DNA of 64,000 bases from DASXKD01 sp963734725 (lineage in GTDB: Bacteria; Actinomycetota; Actinomycetes; Streptosporangiales; Streptosporangiaceae), in assembly GCA_963734725.1 (NCBI GenBank), contig CAVTIX010000025.1:62001-126000 (forward strand), written 5' to 3'. Every line of letters starts with the position of its first letter. Position 1 is the stretch's first letter. The notes under the pieces are model-generated. The model was not told the origin of the DNA and did not search any database. It was given only the letters and a program-made list of their open reading frames with translations. A program made the position numbers and the translations under genes. Of this stretch, positions 25,913 through 34,339 are shown piece after piece.

Positions 25913-26404
25913 ATGAACGCACAGCCACCAGCGGACATGACGGCGCTGCCCGACCTGCTGCACGGGCAGGGGCGATCCGGGCCGGTGCGGCAGCGCCGTC
26001 CCGTGTACGTCAACCTGTTGCCGCCGTGCAACGCAGGCTGCCCGGCCGGGGAGAACATCCAGGCCTGGCTGGCGCACGCTCAGGCCGGCCGGCATGAGCG
26101 GGCCTGGCGGCGGGCCAGCTTCGTCGGCTGCCACCAGTTCGGCCTGCTGGACCGGGTCGATGTGCTGCGCCAGGTGGCGCCCGGGGCGACGCTGCTGCTG
26201 AATTGCCCGTGCCCGGCCGGCGAGGTCTGGGACGCGCTGCCGCGCCCGGTGCAGGAGAAGATCCTCGCCAAGCGGGTTCAGTTGTACGCCATCGACGCGG
26301 GCCGGAGCACCCCTGCGACCGGGCCGGTGCGCCACAGTCCCCAGCCAAAGGGAAGGCCGGCGGGGAGGCATCAGCCGCCGGCCTTCTCGGGCGGACCCGC
26401 TTAG
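25913..26404 (+). pseudogene. Chimeric relic: GltD N-terminus joined to a NifJ (PFOR) fragment
   Basis: One open frame of 163 residues starts at ATG 25913 with a good GGAGG site. Residues about 30-68 match the N-terminus of the glutamate synthase small subunit (PVYVNLLPPCNAGCPAGENIQAWLAHAQAGRHE). Residues about 70-125 abruptly match an internal part of pyruvate:ferredoxin oxidoreductase (SFVGCHQFGLLDRVDVLRQ, APGATLLLNCP, GEVWDALPRPVQEKILAK, LYAIDA). The tail is unrelated. An in-frame deletion between two neighbouring genes explains this. Neither activity can survive; whether the chimera is made is unknown. Confidence 0.75.
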
Positions 26405-26832
26405 CGCGGTCCCGCCGCTTCCCGATAGATGACCTCATGAGTGTCCCGGCTGCGCGCCGGCCCCGGCGCGACCGTCAGTGCGTGCCGGAGGGTCGCTGCG
26501 CACCACAAGGCGCCGGTGGCGGCGACCAGAATGGCGAGCGCGACCGTATTGCCGCTGGCAAGCCCGGCGACAGCGGCAGCGAACGCGACAACGCCGCAGC
26601 AGGAGGCGACTGCCCGCCAGGCCCGGACTGTCGGTGACTGCTGTTGCTGATAGAGCTTCCCGGCGCCGCCGAGCATGCACCCGCCGACCGTGCCGAGGAT
26701 GAACACCGCCGCCGTCGCTCCCCGCGCGCTGGAGATCAGCCACAAGCCAGTTCCGTGCAGGAACGTCAGGTAGATGGCGGCAATCGCGCCCATGAACAGC
26801 GTGGACACGCCGTCCTTCCAGGTCAGTCCCAT
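26401..26832 (-). CDS. Small four-helix membrane protein
   Basis: The 143-residue protein starts MGLTWKDGVSTLFMGAIAAIYLTFL and has four hydrophobic stretches (to about residue 115), ending in a polar tail. Similar 'LTWKD' membrane proteins are frequent in actinobacterial stress islands, but I know no function. ATG 26832 has GGGAGGT upstream at good spacing. A DosR-type box lies 61 bases upstream. It converges with and slightly overlaps the gltD/nifJ relic. Confidence 0.75.
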   Translation of the reverse strand: MGLTWKDGVSTLFMGAIAAIYLTFLHGTGLWLISSARGATAAVFILGTVGGCMLGGAGKLYQQQQSPTVRAWRAVASCCGVVAFAAAVAGLASGNTVALAILVAATGALWCAATLRHALTVAPGPARSRDTHEVIYREAAGPR

Positions 26833-26892
26833 CGCCTGCACCTCCCTTGACGGTTTCATTCTCACGATTGCGGTACGCCCGCCACGGCGGCA

Positions 26893-26906
26893 GGGCCAGA
26901 AGTCCC
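26893..26906. promoter_or_regulatory. DosR-like box upstream of membrane protein
   Basis: GGGCCAGAAGTCCC matches 11 of 14 positions of the mycobacterial DosR core. It lies just downstream of the P1B ATPase stop and 61 bases upstream of the membrane protein start at 26832. Confidence 0.55.
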
Positions 26907-26909
26907 GCC

Positions 26910-29279
26910 TCAGGTCACATTCGGCTCCCCGGGCACGGTGACCGGCTCTTGCATGCCTTCGGTCTGGGTGTCGCCGAGGGAGAGGTAGCTCTCGTCCTCC
27001 TGGGCGGTGTGCAGACCGAGGATCGCGTGCAGCCCGTAGAGCAGGGCACGGAGGTCAGCCATGTCGGCGGCGTCGGGCTCGGTGGTACCGATGTCGTCGA
27101 TCAACTGCCCGAGCCGCCTGGTCTGATGGGCGATCTCGGCATGCGTTCTGCTCATCGCGGCGGTGGCGTGGCTGCTGCCGAGCAGCCGGTCCATGACCGG
27201 GTAGAGCTGCTCCTGTTCCGCCTTCTCATGCGGTCCGATCTCGTTCACCAGGAGCTGGTGCGCTTGTTTGACACCAGCCATGGCCTCCCGCGGCGGAACG
27301 ACCCCGAGCGCGTCCGCGGCCGTGCGGAGCTGCTCAATGTCTGCCCAGATGGCCACGTGCTCGCGGGAGAACCGGCTGTTCAGCGCGGCGTCGGCGGCGG
27401 TCAGGCGCACGTGCGGGCCGGCCGGGAGCAGCACCCGCAGCGCGTTGAGGATGACCGCCACATCGATCGCTTCCTGCAGCAGGGCGCCCCAGACGGCGGG
27501 CAGCAGGCCTGCTGCCGCGGCCACCATCGCGGCCACGGACATCCCCATCCCGGCCAGCACACTTTGCAGGGCGATCCGGCGGGTGCGGCGCGCCAGCGCG
27601 CGGACTTCACCGAGCCGGTCGAGGCGGTCCACGGTGAGCACCGCGTCCGCGGCCTCGGAGGAGGCGCCTGACCCGCGGGCGCCCATGGCGACCCCGACGT
27701 CAGCCAGGGCGAGCGCGGGCGCGTCGTTGATTCCGTCGCCGACCATGATGACCGGCGCCCGGGCGCGTTCGGCCCGTACCGCGTCCAGCTTGTCGGCCGG
27801 GGTTCGCTCGGCGAGCACCTCGTCCACGCCGATCACGGCGCCGATGCCGTGCGCGACTTCGGCCCGGTCGCCGGTGACCATGACGATCCGGCCGATGCCG
27901 CCGTCTCGCAGCGCGCGGATAGTCCAGGCGGCGTCGGGCCGCAGAGGATCGTTCAGGATCAGGACCCCGGCCGGTTCCCCATCGACCGCGACGAAGACGG
28001 TGAGCGCGCCGTCGAGCCGCGCCCGGCGGCGCGCGGTTTTCACCCACCCGGGCAGGCCGGCCACCCCGGCCCAGCCAGCCCGGCCGACGGCGACCCGGTG
28101 TCTGCCTACGGTCCCCCGGATGCCCTGCCCGGGCGCCTCCTCAACCTGATGCGGCAGCTCCAGCCGGCAGCCGCGCTCCGCGGCCGCCGCGACCACGGCG
28201 CCGGCCAGAACGTGCACGGACACCTGGTCCAGCGACGCTGCCAGCCGCAGAATCTCGGCCGGCTCGTGGGCGCCGGCCGGGATGATCGCGGATACCCTGG
28301 GGCGCCCGCTGGTCAGGGTCCCGGTCTTGTCCAGCAGCAGCGTCGTGCACCGGGCCAGCCGCTCAAGCACTCCCCCGCCCTTGACCACCACCCCGCGCCG
28401 CGCCGCCACCGACAGCCCCGAGACCAGCGCGACCGGGGCGGCCAGGATCAGCGGGCACGGGGTCGCGACGACCAGCACCGCCACCGCCCTGGCCGGCCCC
28501 GCCACCACCCAGGCAGCCCCGGCCCAGGCCAGGCTCACCAGCAAGAACCACACCGCGTACCGGTCGGCGAGGCGGACGAACGGCGCTTGTGACGCCTCCG
28601 CCTCCGACACCAGGCGGACGATCCCGGCGTAGGTGCTGTCGGCGGCCGTGGCTGTGACGCGCAGGTCGAACGGGCCGCCGGCATTGACTACGCCGCTGCG
28701 CACCCGTTCCCGGGGTGCCCGTTCGACCGGGCGTGCCTCCCCGGTCAGCGCCGACTCATCCAGCACCGCGGCGCCGCCGGCGACGGTGCCATCGACCGGC
28801 ACCAACTCGCCCGGCGCCACCAGCAGCAGGTCACCGGGCATGACCGCATCCAGTCGCACCGTCTCCAGCGCCTGGCCCCGGTACCGGCGCGCCGTTCTTG
28901 GCGCCCGCTCCAGCAGCGCATGCAGGTCACGCCGGGCACGCCCGGCTGCCCACGCCTCCAGCGCCCGCCCGCTGGCCAGCATGACAGCGACCACCGCGGC
29001 CGCCAGCAGTTCACCCACCGCCAGCGCGCCGGTCAGCGCGAGCAGGGCGATCACATCCACCCCGATCCGGCCGTGGCGTAGAGCGTCAGCCATCGCCCAC
29101 AGGGCGTAGGCGGCGCCGCACCCGCCGACCGCGGCCCAGCTGGCATTCCCAGCACCGCCTGCCCCGGCCGCGTGCAGCAACAGGCCCGCGGCCAGGCCCG
29201 ATGCCGTCACTGCCAGCATCACCCCGGCCGAGTGCCGGGCCGGCCAATCCCATCTGCGGCGGGCAGAGCCAGGAGCCAT
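26910..29279 (-). CDS. P1B-5-type metal ATPase with C-terminal hemerythrin domain
   Basis: The 789-residue protein is a heavy-metal P-type ATPase fused to a hemerythrin-like domain. Visible are the actuator TGEA loop, the transmembrane metal motif TPCP (about 272-275), DKTGTLTSG (about 315), GDGINDAPAL (about 513) and two closing helices. The last 150 residues form a four-helix bundle with candidate diiron ligands in FSREHVAIW, HEKAEQEQLYPVMD, SRTHAEIAH and LHTAQEDESYL. The TPCP motif plus hemerythrin tail defines the P1B-5 group, linked to Ni/Fe export. There is no N-terminal metal domain. Substrate is inferred; ATG 29279 is preferred to GTG 29291. Confidence 0.88.
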   Translation of the reverse strand: MAPGSARRRWDWPARHSAGVMLAVTASGLAAGLLLHAAGAGGAGNASWAAVGGCGAAYALWAMADALRHGRIGVDVIALLALTGALAVGELLAAAVVAVMLASGRALEAWAAGRARRDLHALLERAPRTARRYRGQALETVRLDAVMPGDLLLVAPGELVPVDGTVAGGAAVLDESALTGEARPVERAPRERVRSGVVNAGGPFDLRVTATAADSTYAGIVRLVSEAEASQAPFVRLADRYAVWFLLVSLAWAGAAWVVAGPARAVAVLVVATPCPLILAAPVALVSGLSVAARRGVVVKGGGVLERLARCTTLLLDKTGTLTSGRPRVSAIIPAGAHEPAEILRLAASLDQVSVHVLAGAVVAAAAERGCRLELPHQVEEAPGQGIRGTVGRHRVAVGRAGWAGVAGLPGWVKTARRRARLDGALTVFVAVDGEPAGVLILNDPLRPDAAWTIRALRDGGIGRIVMVTGDRAEVAHGIGAVIGVDEVLAERTPADKLDAVRAERARAPVIMVGDGINDAPALALADVGVAMGARGSGASSEAADAVLTVDRLDRLGEVRALARRTRRIALQSVLAGMGMSVAAMVAAAAGLLPAVWGALLQEAIDVAVILNALRVLLPAGPHVRLTAADAALNSRFSREHVAIWADIEQLRTAADALGVVPPREAMAGVKQAHQLLVNEIGPHEKAEQEQLYPVMDRLLGSSHATAAMSRTHAEIAHQTRRLGQLIDDIGTTEPDAADMADLRALLYGLHAILGLHTAQEDESYLSLGDTQTEGMQEPVTVPGEPNVT

Positions 29280-29468
29280 GTTAGTGATCACGAGCGGGCG
29301 GCCGGGTCACCGGACCGGGTACGTTTCCACGGCAGCCATCAGGATCGCCTCCCTAGGAGTCTCTAATGGCCACGTTCCGCCCCGAGAGCAGGTCGCGCCG
29401 CTGGCGAACGTCCCTGTTTCAACGGCACAAGTCCCGCATCGGCCATACGGCGTCGGGTCTGCGAGGCC

Positions 29469-29514
29469 CAGGACCTACGTGCCCTGCGCCGTTGGGTAGG
29501 GCGCGTAGGTCCTG
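29469..29514. terminator. Long stem-loop beyond the ABC permease stop
   Basis: CAGGACCTACGTGCCCT (29469-29485) pairs with 29498-29514 over 17 bases with one mismatch and a 12-base loop. It lies 14 bases past the stop of the ABC permease gene, so it could end that transcript, although no T-run follows. Each arm also resembles a DosR-type site (GGACCTACGTGCCC), so a regulatory role for the divergent ATPase is possible. Confidence 0.5.
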
Positions 29515-29527
29515 AATGCCGGCCGCG

Positions 29528-32089
29528 CTACTCGCTGACGATGGCCTGCAGGATGTTGAGCTTGGCGGCGCGGCGGCTGGGCGGGATCGCCGCCACTAGA
29601 CCGGCCAGCCCGGCCAGCACCACCACGATGATCAGGCTCAGCACCGGCAGGCTGAACTCCGAGATGCCCTGGGTCTTCATCGCCAGCACCAGCGCCCAGC
29701 CGAAAAAGACCCCGACCAGCATGCCCAGGACGGTCCCCTGCAAGGCGATGATCACCGACTCCCACCGGATCATGGCGCGTAGCTGGCGCCTGGTCATCCC
29801 GACCGCACGCATTACGCCCAGTTCCCGGGTGCGCTCGAAGATGGACAGCGCCAGGGTGTTGGCGATTCCCAGCAGCGCGATGAGGATGGCCAGCGCGAGC
29901 AGCGCGTAGACGAGCATCAGCAGTTGCTGGACCGGCTTGACCCGCTCGGCCTTGAACGCTGCCTGATCCATCACCGAGGTGCCGGAGTACCTCGTCGCGA
30001 TGGCCCGCACCGCCTTCAGCGCGGCTGCGGTGCTGGCGCCGGGCGCCTTCTGGATCACCACGGCGCTGTCGTAATGCAAAGTGAAGTTGGCATCGAATGC
30101 GGACGCGCCCAGGAAGTACCGCGGCGCCGGCGCCGCCATGGAATCGCCGTAGATCAGCGCGACCCGCAACGTCTGCGGCCCGGTATCCCGGAACACGACT
30201 GGCACCGCGCTGCCGACCTTGAGATGGTGGGCGGTGGCGATGTCCCGGTAGACGGCGATGCCGGTGCGGCCAAGGCTGCCGGTGGATCCCTGCATCGGGC
30301 CGACGTGGAAGATCTTCCCAATGGCCTGGGGATCGACGGCGGCTATCTGCTCCGGCGCGCCGAAGATCTCGGCGAGGCCGCCCCGGACGCCGGCCACGGC
30401 GGACACCTGCGGAAGCTTGGCGAGCCGCTGTGCGAGCGCTGGGTCGATCCCGCCGGTCACGCCCGCGCCGGAGTCGATCACGATGTCCCCGGTGAAGCTG
30501 CGGTCGATGGTGGAGTTGACCGACGCGGTTGTGGACGAGGCCAGGATCGTGATGAAACCGACCAAGCCGACCCCGATCATGAGCGCTGACGCGCTGGCCG
30601 CGGTGCGCTTGGGGTTGCGCATGGCGTTTGCCCTGGCGAGCTTGCCGGGGATGCCGCGCAGGCGCAGCAGTGGGGCACCGACCGCGCGGCTCAGCGGCAG
30701 CGAAACGGTCCGGCCAAGCACGGACACGGCGAAGAACACCAGCAGCGCCCCGGCGCCGACGACGAGCACCCGGCTGCCGACATGAACGAGCAGGCCGGTG
30801 AACAGCGCGGCCACGCCCAGCACGAGCAGTGCCGTGCCGACCAGGATCCGCTGCTTCGAGCCGTAGCCCGTGCTGCCCGCCGGCACCTCCTGCATCGCGG
30901 CGACCGGCGATACCTTGGCCGCTTTGCGTGCCGGCGACAGGGCCGCGGCCAGGGTCACCGTCAGCCCAGCCAGGCCGGCCACGATGACCGTGCGGACACC
31001 GAACACGATGCCACCGGCGGGCATGCCGAAGCCGAGCGCGTTGAGCAGCGCCTCCAGGCCCGCGGCCACCGCGACTCCCGCGGCCAGCCCGATCGCGGAC
31101 GCGATGGTGCCCACGACGGCCGCTTCGGCGAGCACAGTGCCGAGAACCTGGCGTTTGCTGGCGCCCAGTGCCCGCAGCAGGCCGTTTTCCCTGGTGCGCT
31201 GGGCCACCGTGATCGAGAACGTGTTGAAGATCATGAAGGCGCCGACCAGTAGCGCGATGACCGCGAAGATCAGCATGAAGGTGTTGAAGAAGGCCAGGGC
31301 CTGCTGGAACGAGTCCTGCATCTCCTTGGTGACGGTGGCTCCGGTCACCGCTTCCAGCCCGTGCGGCAGCACGTGCCGCAGGTTGGCGGCCAGTTGCTGT
31401 TGAGAGACGCCCGGGCGGGCGACGAACAGGACACTGGTGAGCTTCCCGGGCGCGGCGACCAGGCGCTGCGCGACCGGCGTGGTGAACAAGGCGACGCTGG
31501 CGCCGCCCGGGCTGTCCGCGGTCCCGAACTTGACGATCCCCACCACCCGGTACCGATGCGGCGGGCCTAGCGCCAGCACGGTCGTCATGTCGCCAACCCG
31601 CAGGTGGCCGTCGGTGGCGCTCTTGGCGTCGATCACCACCTGGTCCGGGGCCCGGGGCGGGTGACCTGCCACCAGCGTCCACGGGTTGAGCCGGGAGACC
31701 TGGTTCCAGTTGCCGCCAAGCGTGGGCGCGCCCGCGGCCGGGTTGCCGAGCGCCTTGCCGTTCTTCCCGGTAAGCCTGGCATACCCGTAGGCGCTGCCTT
31801 CGTCGGCGGCGACGCCCGGAACCCGGCGCAGGGCCCGCACCAGCGAGGCGCTGATCAGTGGCCGCTGATCACCGCCGCCCATCGCCGGCCCACTGAAGGC
31901 GGCCTTGGCCCGCACCTCCGCGTCGGTGCCCTTGTACACGCCGGTGGACAGGTCGTTGAAGGTGTGGCCGATGGTGTCGGTGAGAACCATCGTCCCGGCC
32001 ATGAACGCCACGCCGAGCGTCACGGCCAGGGCGGTGGCGAACAGGCGGAACTTGCGGGCCAGCAGCCCGCGCGCGATGACCCTGAACAT
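29528..32089 (-). CDS. ABC transporter permease, FtsX/MacB-like, two-module
   Basis: The 853-residue membrane protein has an N-terminal helix (FRLFATALAVTLGVAFMAG), a large extracytoplasmic domain, and a first three-helix FtsX core at about 265-390 (AFFNTFMLIFAVIALLVGAFMIFNTFSITVAQRTRENGLLRALGASKRQV). A second external domain and a closing FtsX core follow (LLMLVYALLALAILIALLGIANTLALSIFERTRELGVMRAVGMTRRQ). This is the duplicated layout of actinobacterial lipoprotein/antibiotic-type exporters. It lies six bases after its ATPase gene. Substrate unknown. Confidence 0.92.
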   Translation of the reverse strand: MFRVIARGLLARKFRLFATALAVTLGVAFMAGTMVLTDTIGHTFNDLSTGVYKGTDAEVRAKAAFSGPAMGGGDQRPLISASLVRALRRVPGVAADEGSAYGYARLTGKNGKALGNPAAGAPTLGGNWNQVSRLNPWTLVAGHPPRAPDQVVIDAKSATDGHLRVGDMTTVLALGPPHRYRVVGIVKFGTADSPGGASVALFTTPVAQRLVAAPGKLTSVLFVARPGVSQQQLAANLRHVLPHGLEAVTGATVTKEMQDSFQQALAFFNTFMLIFAVIALLVGAFMIFNTFSITVAQRTRENGLLRALGASKRQVLGTVLAEAAVVGTIASAIGLAAGVAVAAGLEALLNALGFGMPAGGIVFGVRTVIVAGLAGLTVTLAAALSPARKAAKVSPVAAMQEVPAGSTGYGSKQRILVGTALLVLGVAALFTGLLVHVGSRVLVVGAGALLVFFAVSVLGRTVSLPLSRAVGAPLLRLRGIPGKLARANAMRNPKRTAASASALMIGVGLVGFITILASSTTASVNSTIDRSFTGDIVIDSGAGVTGGIDPALAQRLAKLPQVSAVAGVRGGLAEIFGAPEQIAAVDPQAIGKIFHVGPMQGSTGSLGRTGIAVYRDIATAHHLKVGSAVPVVFRDTGPQTLRVALIYGDSMAAPAPRYFLGASAFDANFTLHYDSAVVIQKAPGASTAAALKAVRAIATRYSGTSVMDQAAFKAERVKPVQQLLMLVYALLALAILIALLGIANTLALSIFERTRELGVMRAVGMTRRQLRAMIRWESVIIALQGTVLGMLVGVFFGWALVLAMKTQGISEFSLPVLSLIIVVVLAGLAGLVAAIPPSRRAAKLNILQAIVSE

Positions 32090-32095
32090 GTGGGC

Positions 32096-32860
32096 TCACT
32101 CCCCGAACCGCTTCATCCGCTCCAGCACCCGGTCGGCTGTGGGCTGTGTCATCTCGTCCACGATCCGGCCATCGGCCAGGAACACGATCCGATCCGCATA
32201 GCTCGCCGCGATCGGGTCGTGGGTGACCATGACGATCGTCTGGCCCATCTCATCCACCGCCCGGCGCATGAAGGTAAGCACCTCCGCGCCCGCGCGCGAG
32301 TCGAGGTTTCCGGTCGGTTCGTCGGCAAAGATGATTTCCGGGCGGCTGGCCAGCGCCCGGGCCACAGCGACACGCTGCTGCTGGCCCCCGGACATCTCCT
32401 GCGGCCGGTGCCGGAGCCTGTTGCCGATGTTCAAGGTCTCGATGACCTTGGCGATCCACTCCTGGTCGCCTTTGCGGCCCGCCAGTAGCAGCGGCAGGGT
32501 GATGTTCTCCGCCGCGGTGATGGTGGGCACCAGGTTGAACGACTGGAACACGAACCCGACGTGATCCCGCCTCAGTATCGTCAGTTGCGGGTCGTTAAGG
32601 GTGCTGAGGTCGGCATCCCCGATAAAAGCCTTGCCGGAGGTGAGAGTGTCGAGGCCGGCCGCGCAATGCAGCAGCGTCGACTTTCCCGAACCGGACGGGC
32701 CCATGATGGCGGTGTAGCGGCCCGCGGTGAACTCGACCGTGACGGCATCCAGGGCGCGCACCTCCACCTGGTCCTTGCCGTAGATCTTGACCGCGTCCTC
32801 GGTCCGTGCGGCCGCTTGCTGCCTAACCCCAGGGGTCCTGGATGTGGTGGCTGTGGTCAT
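32096..32860 (-). CDS. ABC transporter ATP-binding protein (MacB/LolD type)
   Basis: The 254-residue ATPase has Walker A GPSGSGKST, the Q-loop FVFQSFNLVPTITAAEN, signature EMSGGQQQRVAVARAL, Walker B IIFADEPTGNLD and the H-loop VMVTHDP. It partners with the permease six bases downstream. ATG 32860 has GGAAGGGGAG upstream; the in-frame extension to 32998 is Arg-rich and rejected. DosR-like sites lie in the divergent region towards the XRE gene, but assignment is uncertain. Confidence 0.95.
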   Translation of the reverse strand: MTTATTSRTPGVRQQAAARTEDAVKIYGKDQVEVRALDAVTVEFTAGRYTAIMGPSGSGKSTLLHCAAGLDTLTSGKAFIGDADLSTLNDPQLTILRRDHVGFVFQSFNLVPTITAAENITLPLLLAGRKGDQEWIAKVIETLNIGNRLRHRPQEMSGGQQQRVAVARALASRPEIIFADEPTGNLDSRAGAEVLTFMRRAVDEMGQTIVMVTHDPIAASYADRIVFLADGRIVDEMTQPTADRVLERMKRFGE

Positions 32861-33062
32861 CGCGCACTCCCCTTCCGCCCGGCGGAAGGGACGCATCTTC
32901 CAGTTCCTGGTCCGGGTCGGCCAGGCAGCGCACCCCATCGCAACACGGGCGCCAATCCCGGTTGTCACCAGCGTTTCGATGGCTCCCCGGACGGCCAAGG
33001 GGCCAAGGGCCCGGCGCCGCCAGGACGAACGCCCCTGCTTTGCTCGCGCAGGCGACCGCCCA

Positions 33063-33075
33063 GGCCCAAGGTCCC
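33063..33075. promoter_or_regulatory. DosR-like box upstream of XRE gene
   Basis: GGCCCAAGGTCCC (reverse GGGACCTTGGGCC) lies 111 bases upstream of the XRE start. A looser copy (GGCCAAGGGCCCGG, about 33001) lies 50 bases further left, nearer the ABC operon. Confidence 0.5.
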
Positions 33076-33186
33076 GCTCCGGCAGGCCGTGCGACCCTGC
33101 CCGTTGTTCCGGGCCTGGCCGAGCCTTGACGCAGGAGGGTTTTCCCCCACCGGGGAGGTACCGGGAAAGCCGGAAGGAGCAGGGAC

Positions 33187-33516
33187 ATGTCTGGCGACGG
33201 TATTCCGGGGCCAGGTGACCTGGGCAGGCGCATCGCGGCCCGCCGGGAGCAACTCGGCTGGAGCCGCAAGCAACTCGCGGTCCGGGCCGGCTTCTCCGTG
33301 GCTTACCTCACTTATATCGAGACCCACCCCACCGTGGTGACAACGGCCTGCCTTGTTGGGCTGGCAGACGCGCTGGGGACGACGGTAGCGGCGCTGCTGG
33401 GCGCCGACTGCGCCGACCAGGACAGGGCAACGACTGCGCCCGCCCTGGCCGGCCTATGGGTCGCTGATGTGCGGACGGGGTTGCCCGGCGAGCGGCCGTT
33501 GCCGTCGCTCGGTTAA
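33187..33516 (+). CDS. XRE-family helix-turn-helix protein, short
   Basis: The 109-residue protein has a clear XRE domain at about 11-68 (LGRRIAARREQLGWSRKQLAVRAGFSVAYLTYIETHP, LVGLADALGTTVAALLG). In actinobacteria this helix-turn-helix type is often followed by a PPOX flavin-binding domain; here only a 40-residue tail remains, so this may be a truncated HTH-PPOX gene. ATG 33187 follows GGAAGGAG. The next gene on the same strand is the aldolase fragment, 46 bases on. Confidence 0.8.
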   Translation: MSGDGIPGPGDLGRRIAARREQLGWSRKQLAVRAGFSVAYLTYIETHPTVVTTACLVGLADALGTTVAALLGADCADQDRATTAPALAGLWVADVRTGLPGERPLPSLG

Positions 33517-33562
33517 CGCATGGCCACTCAGAGTCGGCAAATTGTCAGCAACGGAGGTCATC

Positions 33563-33913
33563 ATGAACCCGCGACCAGATCTTGGCCAACTCGGCCTCTC
33601 CACAGGGAAGAAGGCCAGGCTGCACCGGATCCTTTACGAGCACGGCCTGCGCAACGGGACTGCCCTGTTCCTTCCCTACGATCAGGGGCTCGAGCATGGT
33701 CCCCGAGACTTTTTCGCCAACCCGCCCGCGGGCGACCCGAAGTACATCCTCGCCCTCGCGCTCGAGGGCGGGTTCAATGGCATCGCCATCCAGGTCGGCC
33801 TCGCGGAGAAGCTCTACTGGGACTATGCCGGAGAGATCCCGCTGGTTCTCAAGCTGAACGGCAAGACCGACCGCGCGGATCCAGCTCAATTCCCAGTCAT
33901 GACGGTCAATTAG
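33563..33913 (+). pseudogene. Class I fructose-bisphosphate aldolase (DhnA/FbaB type), N-terminal fragment
   Basis: ATG 33563 has GGAGGT upstream. The 116-residue frame matches the first third of a DhnA-type aldolase: GLRNGTALFLPYDQGLEHGP, FFANPPAGDPKYILALALEGG, FNGIAIQVGLAEKLYWDYAG, IPLVLKLNGKTD. Similarity stops at about 33880, before the catalytic lysines, and the frame ends at TAG 33911. What follows is an unrelated gene fragment in reverse orientation. The normal protein is about 300-350 residues, so the enzyme is inactive. Confidence 0.8.
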
Positions 33914-34102
33914 ATGCGTGATCGCCCTGATCAGCGCGTCTTCTCTGAAGCGACGGGTGAGGTCCGGCAAGTCACTCTCGACAGCGACTTCGTATGCCAG
34001 ACCATCTTTGTCCAGGTGGCCGAGTTCCTCGATCCGGGCATCGACTGCTAGCGCCACGGGCGCAAGATATAGATCAGTTATGTCGTGGGGCCTGGTAGCC
34101 AT
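33890..34102 (-). pseudogene. Hypothetical protein, truncated at its 3' end
   Basis: From ATG 34102 (GGGAGGT upstream) the product reads MATRPHDITDLYLAPVALAV, DARIEELGHLDKDGLAYEV, DLPDLTRRFREDALIRAITH. It is a small conserved-looking actinobacterial protein of unknown function. At about 33890 it runs into the antisense of the aldolase fragment, where the amino-acid pattern changes although the frame stays open to 33545. The junction is a rearrangement breakpoint shared with the aldolase. Confidence 0.55.
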
Positions 34103-34167
34103 GGCACCTCCCGTATCGGGAGAAACAAGCAAACCTATGCTGCCCGCATGGAAGTGCCGACCGTAGT

Positions 34168-34185
34168 GTCAAAGGTCCCATGGCC
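34168..34185. promoter_or_regulatory. DosR-like box
   Basis: GTCAAAGGTCCCATGGCC (reverse GGCCATGGGACCTTTGAC) has the AAAGGTCCC half-site. It lies 66 bases upstream of the truncated hypothetical gene at 34102 and 155 bases before the FAD monooxygenase. Confidence 0.5.
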
Positions 34186-34339
34186 TACGCACAGGTCGCG
34201 CGTCACGGCGTAATGCTCTTGGCGAGCAGGACTAACGGCTCTACCGGCCTTAAAGGGCGTTTGGCAACCCTGGCATTGTCACTATTTCCGGCGTCCTTCC
34301 GCCGACGTTACGGCGCTAGGCCGGTTCTTGGAGGCTGCC

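Noticed and set aside
29475..31682. 735-codon second frame within the ABC permease
   Set aside because: Arg/Gly-rich and without domains, while the other frame has both FtsX cores.
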